Below, piece after piece: positions 36,235 to 41,564 of a DNA stretch of 41,564 bases. The notes beneath the pieces were generated by a model that searched no databases, was not told the origin of the DNA, and saw only the letters and a list, made by a program, of their open reading frames with translations. The position numbers were made by a program, and so were the translations under genes. The first letter of the stretch is position 1. Each line of letters opens with the position of its first letter. Source of the stretch: an uncultured Nitrosomonas sp. (GTDB lineage Bacteria > Pseudomonadota > Gammaproteobacteria > Burkholderiales > Nitrosomonadaceae); assembly GCA_902826055.1 (NCBI GenBank), contig CADEDJ010000026.1, positions 1-41,564 of the forward strand, read 5' to 3'.

Positions 36235-38448
36235 ATGCTACCTTCGATCGAACAACGCTTAGCCACCGAACTTGCCGTAAAACTGTCGCAAATCCAAGCC
36301 ACCATAGAACTGCTTGACGACGGTGCGACGGTGCCGTTTATCGCGCGTTACCGCAAAGAGGCGACCGGCGGGCTGGACGATGCGCAGTTGCGGTTGCTGG
36401 CGGAACGGTTGCACAGTTTGCGCGAATTGGAAAAGCGGCGTGCGGCGATCATTGCAGCCATCGAGAACCTCGGCAAGATGACACCGCAATTGCTCGATGC
36501 CATCACGCATGCAGAAGATAAAGCGCTGCTGGAGGATTTATATTTGCCGTACCGCAAAAAGCGCCGCACCAAGGCGCAAATTGCGCGGGAAGCCGGATTA
36601 CAGCCGCTGGCGGATAGCCTATTGAACGATGCGCGGCTCGATCCGCTGGTGGAAGCGGCGAAGTACCTAAAAGCGCCGTTTACCACCGATGAAGGCGACA
36701 ATCCCGGCGTTGCCGATACTACCGCCGCATTGGATGGCGCGCAGCATATTTTGATCGAGCTTTTCGCCGAACACGCGCCGCTGTTGCAAACCTTGCGGGA
36801 TTACTTGCGCGTGCACGGCGTGTTGGTTGCCAAAGCTGCCAAGGATAAAAAAGACAGTGACACCAAATACACCGATTATCATGACTATAGTGAAGCGATC
36901 GGCAGAATTCCGTCACATCGCACGCTGGCGTTGTTACGCGGTGAACGCGAAGGCGTGTTGAAACTGAAATTGGCTCTTGATTCCGAGCTCGATGAAAAAG
37001 TCCGCGATGCGGCGCTGAATCCATGTGAATTACAGATCGCGCGGCAATTCAACATCCGCGACCAGAAACGTGCGGCGGACGGTTGGTTGATCGACACCGT
37101 GCGGCAGGCGTGGCGCGGCAAAATTTTTGCACATCTGGAAACCGAATTGATGAACAGTTTACTCGAGCGAGCGGAAACCGAGGCCATCCGGGTATTCGCG
37201 CAAAACCTGAAAGCGCTGCTGCTGGCACCGCCTGCTGGAACACGCGTCACCATCGGGCTTGATCCGGGACTGCGCACCGGTGTGAAAGTGGCGGTGGTCA
37301 GTGCAACCGGAAAAGTGGTCGATACGTCGACGATTTATCCGCATGCGCCGAAAAACGATTGGGACGGCGCGCTGCACACATTGAAACAACTGGCGGAACA
37401 ACATCAGGCTTCGCTGATCGCCATCGGCAACGGCACCGCGTCGCGCGAAACCGACCAGTTGGCGAAGGATTTGATCAAGCAAAATCCGCAATGCAAGCTG
37501 ACATCGATCATGGTATCGGAAGCCGGTGCCTCAGTGTATTCGGCATCCGAACTGGCATCCGCTGAATTGCCGGATTTGGATGTATCGTTACGCGGCGCGG
37601 TGTCGATCGCGCGGCGCTTGCAAGATCCGCTCGCAGAATTGGTCAAAATCGACCCGAAATCGATCGGCGTCGGCCAGTACCAACATGATGTCAATCAAAA
37701 CCAATTGGCGCAATCGCTCGATGCGGTAGTAGAAGACAGCGTCAACGCCGTCGGCGTCGATGTCAATACCGCTTCCCCTGCTTTGCTGCGTTATGTCGCC
37801 GGACTGAACAGCAAAATCGCGCACAACATTGTGACTTACCGCGACAACCAAGGCCGTATCACCAGGCGCGCGGAATTGCTGAAAGTGCCGGGATTGGGCG
37901 CAAAAACTTTCGAGCAAGCCGCCGGATTCCTGCGCATTCCGGACGGCGACAATCCGCTCGATGCGTCCGCAGTGCATCCGGAATCATATGCACTGGTCGA
38001 GCAAATTCTGTGCGATGCCAAGCTCAACGTCGCCGCGCTGATCGGCAATACAGCGATATTAAAAACCATTGCGCCGCAAAAATACGTCACGCCGCAATTC
38101 GGCTTGCCGACCGTCAGAGATATTCTGCAGGAACTCGAAAAACCGGGCCGCGACCCGCGCGCAACATTCAAAACCGCAACATTCATGGAAGGCGTTGAAT
38201 CGATTAAAGATTTACATCCCGGCATGGTGCTCGAAGGCGTGGTTACCAACGTCGCTGCATTCGGCGCATTTGTCGACATTGGCGTGCATCAGGATGGCCT
38301 GGTGCATATCTCGGCTTTGGCGGACAAATTCGTCAAGGATCCGCATACCGTCGTGAAGGTAGGCCAGGTTGTGAATGTCAGAGTCATAGAGATTGACGAA
38401 AAACGTAAAAGAATTGCATTATCGATGAAAGCAGATGTTGTTAGGTGA
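36235..38448 (+). CDS. tex: Transcription accessory protein Tex
   Basis: The ATG at 36235 gives MLPSIEQRLATELAVK, the family's normal start, and 737 residues; the frame is open 19 codons further upstream. Order: N-terminal helical Tex domain (LLDDGATVPFIARYRKEATGGLDD near residue 20), a YqgF/RNase H-like domain around 320-450 (GLDPGLRTGVKVAVV), helix-hairpin-helix pair near 490-560 (VDVNTASPALLRYVAGL) and a C-terminal S1 domain at about 655-735 (GMVLEGVVTNVAAFGAFVDIGVHQDGLVHIS). Tex/Spt6-like proteins bind nucleic acid and influence transcription and stress tolerance. It is clearly more GC-rich than the flanking intergenic DNA, as expected for core genes here. Confidence 0.97.
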   Translation: MLPSIEQRLATELAVKLSQIQATIELLDDGATVPFIARYRKEATGGLDDAQLRLLAERLHSLRELEKRRAAIIAAIENLGKMTPQLLDAITHAEDKALLEDLYLPYRKKRRTKAQIAREAGLQPLADSLLNDARLDPLVEAAKYLKAPFTTDEGDNPGVADTTAALDGAQHILIELFAEHAPLLQTLRDYLRVHGVLVAKAAKDKKDSDTKYTDYHDYSEAIGRIPSHRTLALLRGEREGVLKLKLALDSELDEKVRDAALNPCELQIARQFNIRDQKRAADGWLIDTVRQAWRGKIFAHLETELMNSLLERAETEAIRVFAQNLKALLLAPPAGTRVTIGLDPGLRTGVKVAVVSATGKVVDTSTIYPHAPKNDWDGALHTLKQLAEQHQASLIAIGNGTASRETDQLAKDLIKQNPQCKLTSIMVSEAGASVYSASELASAELPDLDVSLRGAVSIARRLQDPLAELVKIDPKSIGVGQYQHDVNQNQLAQSLDAVVEDSVNAVGVDVNTASPALLRYVAGLNSKIAHNIVTYRDNQGRITRRAELLKVPGLGAKTFEQAAGFLRIPDGDNPLDASAVHPESYALVEQILCDAKLNVAALIGNTAILKTIAPQKYVTPQFGLPTVRDILQELEKPGRDPRATFKTATFMEGVESIKDLHPGMVLEGVVTNVAAFGAFVDIGVHQDGLVHISALADKFVKDPHTVVKVGQVVNVRVIEIDEKRKRIALSMKADVVR

Positions 38449-38775
38449 TTTTCTGAAGACTTTTCAAAAAAATTGCAGTATTTGTTAGTGTAATCCATGC
38501 CGGCACATTGAGTGAGTCAACGATAGATTTTCGAAGCATAATAAGCATAAAGCCGCATGCATAAAACAGAGTACGTGATAACTTTAGTGGCGGCTTATTA
38601 CGCAGATGCCGGTAGAGTATTGGCTCTAAATTAGCTTAACTATCAGTTTTATTGATGACCCACTATCATTTGCCTAACGCTATGAAGAGATTCCACTTCA
38701 AATCAAATAGATGGCAGCATTGAAGATGATCTTTAATGTTGTTATTATAGCTGACGATCAAATTCTTAAGAGTAA
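38449..38775. other. Intergenic region between tex and the methyltransferase gene
   Basis: About 327 bases with no open frame I can support, no clear terminator hairpin and no repeat matching elsewhere in the window. The composition shifts from the GC-rich tex to AT-rich sequence here. Confidence 0.5.
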
Positions 38776-39726
38776 ATGACTATGGGATTATCAGAAAACG
38801 AATCATACAATCAATACTTTACAGTAAGAAGTAAATGTCCAGCATGTAACCACACTGAAAGTAAAGTAATTTATGAACGTAGTTTTTTACAGGAGCCTAT
38901 AGTTAAATTTCTTGAAAGGAAATTAAGACCCGAAGTTATCAAAAATTATGATGGTGCATCGTATGTACTCAGAAAATGCAATCATTGTGCGCTCATTTAT
39001 CAGGAACAAATTCTTACCGACGAAGGCCTTAACCTTCTTTATGACAAGTGGCTGTTTGAGGGAGATACAGAAGAGATTAAAATCTCCGAAATTGAGAAAT
39101 TTCTTTTCTATACACAAGAATTGTTAAGAGTCCGAAGATTCTTTAAAAAACCTGTAACCGAAATAAAAATTCTCGATTATGGCATGGGACAGGGAAAATG
39201 GTGTTCTGTTGCTCATGCAATCGGTTTTAATGTCACAGGCACTGACCTATCCAATCAACTCATTGAGAAAAGCAAAGAGAAAGGATTTGCTGTTGTTCCA
39301 CTAAATGAACTAAATCAGTACAAATTTGATTTTGTCAATACTGAACAAGTATTTGAGCATCTTTCTCAACCGCTAGATACATTAATTAGATTAAAAGAAA
39401 TGCTTTCAGAAAATGGAATTATTAAAATTTCCGTACCCAATGGTAATCATGTTGAGAAAAAGATACCTAATATGGATTGGACTGCACCCAGAGGACATAA
39501 AAACCTTTTGATTCCCATTACTCCTTCAATTCATATAAACGCATATTCCTATGACAGCATAATAAAAATGGGAGAAGCAGCGGGCTTAAAGCCAGTAAAT
39601 GCATCAATTTTATCCGAATACACTATTTTAAGCGCCTTATCTATAAAAGATCTTATAAAAAGCCTCTTGAGGCCAATTTATTGGCGATATATCAAGCACA
39701 CGTATGTTTTTTTACAAAAGAAATAA
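38776..39726 (+). CDS. Class I SAM-dependent methyltransferase with N-terminal zinc ribbon
   Basis: 316 residues. Residues 20-75 carry CPAC and CNHC, a zinc ribbon as found in methyltransferases that act on nucleotide-linked or glycan-bound sugars. The SAM domain starts near 130: motif I ILDYGMGQGKW (Gly-rich loop), GTDLSNQLIEKS as the acidic ribose-binding strand, DFVNTEQVFEHL as motif IV-like, and GIIKISVPNG. The late part (RGHKNLLIPITPSIHINAYSYDSI) fits glycan-modifying relatives, which are often found in polysaccharide clusters. None surrounds it here. The gene is markedly AT-rich compared with tex, suggesting horizontal origin. The target is unknown. Confidence 0.8.
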   Translation: MTMGLSENESYNQYFTVRSKCPACNHTESKVIYERSFLQEPIVKFLERKLRPEVIKNYDGASYVLRKCNHCALIYQEQILTDEGLNLLYDKWLFEGDTEEIKISEIEKFLFYTQELLRVRRFFKKPVTEIKILDYGMGQGKWCSVAHAIGFNVTGTDLSNQLIEKSKEKGFAVVPLNELNQYKFDFVNTEQVFEHLSQPLDTLIRLKEMLSENGIIKISVPNGNHVEKKIPNMDWTAPRGHKNLLIPITPSIHINAYSYDSIIKMGEAAGLKPVNASILSEYTILSALSIKDLIKSLLRPIYWRYIKHTYVFLQKK

Positions 39727-39800
39727 TGTGTTTTAGGTCCGAACGATAAATTCAATATGTTGGATTTAATCTCTGCGGGTTCAATTCCCCGCCTCTTGGG

Positions 39801-39910
39801 GCGAAAGCTGGTTGAAAACCAGTAGATTGAAGAGCGCAGTAAATACCCCGCTGTTTGCGGCGGGGTAATAGCTACGCTCTTTCAATTCGCTGGCTTTCAA
39901 TCAGCTTCGC
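39801..39910. repeat. Long imperfect palindrome, REP/BIME-like
   Basis: A 36-base left arm (39801-39836, beginning GCGAAAGCTGGTTGAAAACC) pairs with a 36-base right arm (39875-39910, ending CAATCAGCTTCGC) with few mismatches. Inside, TACCCCGC (39844-39851) pairs with GCGGGGTA (39860-39867). Each outer arm also folds on itself (CTGGTTgaaAACCAG; GCTGGCTTTCAATCAGC). It could terminate transcription from both sides or be a REP-type mobile repeat. Confidence 0.75.
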
Positions 39911-39977
39911 ATCAATAGTGCGGAAAATTAAACCCTCAGTGTCAGCGATTAAATTATAACAATCTCAATATAACCAA

Positions 39978-40070
39978 GTTTCTAGCGTTCTTCTATGTAT
40001 GTGCTACTCATAAAACCAATCACTTAAAAAATACTAAACTATCCAAAAAAGCCAGTTCTGCAGGGATCTC
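39978..40070 (-). repeat. Right copy of the ~92 bp IS-tip-like repeat
   Basis: Read on the minus strand from 40070 it starts GAGATCCCTGCAGAACTGGC and follows the copy at 36041-36131 to GCTAGAAAC. Both tips face outwards, so the pair brackets about 4.0 kb holding tex and the methyltransferase gene. Confidence 0.75.
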
Positions 40071-40142
40071 TTATATACAAAAGGAAATACATTCAAATTT
40101 GCTTCACTGTATTTGCTCAAATGCTTTTAAATCATTAGAATT

Positions 40143-41564
40143 TTAGTACTGGCCGGTTCGAATATTGTTAAGAACGTAGGTGAAATATGGACTCTCTTCG
40201 TCTTTAGGTTTTCCTGTCTGGTTAGTATTTGGTTTTCTCCTTCCAGCAAACCAATCGCTTACGATTTCAGCTTGTTGTTCCAGATTAAAATCTTTATAGG
40301 CAGAGCCAGCAATACCGTAGGTGTACGGATTATCGCCATTCGCTTCGCAGATTTTGCTAGCAAAAGCATCCGCAAGCAATGCCAAATCCATAGGCGTATG
40401 AGAGATTTGCCAAGCGTGCACTAACTCATGAATAAACACTTCACCGCGTACTCTTCTACCATTTGCCGTTCCGTAATCGCGTGGATCATCGAGTGCATCA
40501 GGTCCCATATTTAAGGTGATTTTTCCATCGTACCTAGGAAATGTAAAAGCACGATTCCCGCCTCCAATAGTATCAGTTAGAAGGATTCGATCACGAGATG
40601 GAAGTGTCCCGCTAAATACTTCTGTATTAGCCCAATCATATTCTTCTTGGGTTAGTTCGCGGGTGCGGCTTCCTGCGGCTGCAATACCCTCTGCCGCCAA
40701 TGCCAACAAAGTATTGGAAGGCCCTGCCAGCCACAGTACCCCTTCTACTACTCGAGCGCCAGGCACAAGTGATCCTGTTGAAATTAATGAACCAACTTCT
40801 ACCCCGACAAAAACTATCAACCCAGCAACTGTTCCTACCGGATTAGAACCAATTAGCCAGCGAGCAACTATGCTTAAAGTCGATTCTGCGATAGATCCAA
40901 TATCACTTGAATACTGTGTTTGAACCTCGTACTGACCTTGAGAGAATTCAGCAAAATTCGCACTAATAATTGCATTCGCGATAGCCTGTTCATTCCAATC
41001 ATGATCTCTCGATCCAGATGTAAAAGTTCCACCTACATGCCCACTATGTGCAAATGCTAGCACGCGACCATTCGTCGATTTTAAAAGAGCAGTAACCCCA
41101 AAATCATAACCGTCAAGCCCACTATCATGTGCATGCCCACGCCATCGAGATATTCCATCCCCATGAATTGTGACTTCAGCCCATCCACCAAGAGCCGCAA
41201 GCCCTCCACTTTTGATACTACCTGTGAAAGTTGCCACTTTTTCATAAAAGAAAGCATCCTCCACGGCACCACTGTCGGTGATCCACCAAACTTCCATGCT
41301 GCTTGGAATACGCGAAACTGCCGCAATACCGTTGCCGGTGGCCGCACTGCTTGCTGATGCTAATTGATAGCGCTTCCACTGATCACCTTCGTACCAGAAT
41401 GCCGCTTCTACGGATCCGCTCGGGCTACTCCACCAAACCTCCATACTGTTTGGAATTCGCGAAACTACTGCAATATCACTGCCGGGAGCCGCACTGCCTG
41501 CTGGCGCTAACTGATAGCGCTTCCACTGATCACCTTCGTACCAGAATGCCGCTTCTACCGATCC
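40143..41564 (-). CDS. Lectin-repeat protein with C-terminal HExxH peptidase-like domain (N-terminus outside window)
   Basis: The frame is open to the right edge, so at least 473 residues are seen and the true start is missing; the internal ATG at 41444 is not the start. The N-terminal part is a tandem of ~49-residue repeats (WYEGDQWKRYQLA, then AVVSRIPNSMEVWW) like the blades of PLL-type beta-propeller lectins. A middle region (about 40660-40890) is hydrophobic and Gly-rich, possibly membrane-active. The end has HELVHAWQ at 40407-40430, a zincin HExxH, and EQQAEIVSDWF downstream, which may give the third ligand. ELTQEEYDWANTEVFSG...HELVHAWQ resembles peptidase domains at the ends of Rhs-type and other polymorphic toxins. 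Target unknown. Confidence 0.75.
   Translation of the reverse strand, partial: GSVEAAFWYEGDQWKRYQLAPAGSAAPGSDIAVVSRIPNSMEVWWSSPSGSVEAAFWYEGDQWKRYQLASASSAATGNGIAAVSRIPSSMEVWWITDSGAVEDAFFYEKVATFTGSIKSGGLAALGGWAEVTIHGDGISRWRGHAHDSGLDGYDFGVTALLKSTNGRVLAFAHSGHVGGTFTSGSRDHDWNEQAIANAIISANFAEFSQGQYEVQTQYSSDIGSIAESTLSIVARWLIGSNPVGTVAGLIVFVGVEVGSLISTGSLVPGARVVEGVLWLAGPSNTLLALAAEGIAAAGSRTRELTQEEYDWANTEVFSGTLPSRDRILLTDTIGGGNRAFTFPRYDGKITLNMGPDALDDPRDYGTANGRRVRGEVFIHELVHAWQISHTPMDLALLADAFASKICEANGDNPYTYGIAGSAYKDFNLEQQAEIVSDWFAGRRKPNTNQTGKPKDEESPYFTYVLNNIRTGQY

Larger units (their letters stand above)
39727..40142. other. Intergenic region holding two repeat elements
   Basis: About 416 bases with no gene. 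It carries the BIME-like hairpin (39801-39910) and the right copy of the IS-tip repeat (39978-40070). A T-arm-like GCGGGTTCAATTCCCCGC at 39776-39793 precedes the hairpin, but no tRNA can be folded around it. Confidence 0.6.

Noticed and set aside
39776..39793. T-arm-like GCGGGTTCAATTCCCCGC as part of a tRNA gene
   Set aside because: No acceptor, D or anticodon arm can be placed around it; it is adjacent to the BIME-like hairpin.
41444..41446. ATG at 41444 as the start of the lectin-peptidase gene
   Set aside because: The frame continues upstream to the window edge with another copy of the same repeat, so this Met is internal.

Overview
The window looks like the chromosome of a betaproteobacterium, most likely an ammonia oxidiser of the Nitrosomonas group. 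This is an inference from the gene families and order, moderate-to-low base GC with richer housekeeping genes, and the ftsK-lolA-rarA-serS order; no ammonia-oxidation gene is present to prove it. Positions 1-45 are the 3' end of a tRNA-Asn.

Layout. 46-6720 is a loosely packed accessory stretch: an acyltransferase, an antitoxin with the wreck of its toxin, a PepSY-like periplasmic protein, a cysteine-rich secreted protein, an OmpA-like protein without a signal peptide, a small membrane protein and a Tat-exported PhoX-family protein, closed by a MITE-like hairpin. 7003-11377 is a same-strand run for protein quality control and envelope stress: cbpA, cbpM, trxC, a DegS-like anchored protease and a BON-MscS channel. 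11388-14262 holds a membrane-anchored endonuclease/exonuclease/phosphatase-fold protein and an unusual TPR-LicD-cytidylyltransferase fusion.

14340-24921 is an iron island. It contains a small RTX protein, a MauG/CcpA-like di-heme cytochrome, a secreted protein made of two tandem homologous halves (possibly FEA1-like), a TonB-dependent siderophore receptor with an STN domain, bfd, tonB-exbB-exbD and an RDD membrane protein. Four Fur-box-like 19-mers lie in front of the RTX gene, the duplicated protein, bfd and tonB (the last shared with the RDD gene). A plausible working model is iron capture at the surface (RTX protein, receptor, duplicated protein), redox handling by the di-heme protein, energy from TonB-ExbBD and iron release through Bfd.

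25141-33899 is mostly housekeeping: a degenerate GGDEF protein, ftsK, lolA, rarA, serS, a helical DUF6781/phasin-like protein, rdgC and a DUF2007 zinc-ribbon protein. 34257-41564 is accessory again: a vanadium-haloperoxidase/PAP2-fold protein, a decayed fragment of tex, intact tex, an AT-rich methyltransferase, a BIME-like hairpin and, running off the right edge, a lectin-repeat protein with a C-terminal HExxH peptidase-like domain. Two copies of a ~92 bp sequence with IS-like tips lie in inverted orientation at 36041 and 40070, enclosing tex and the methyltransferase.
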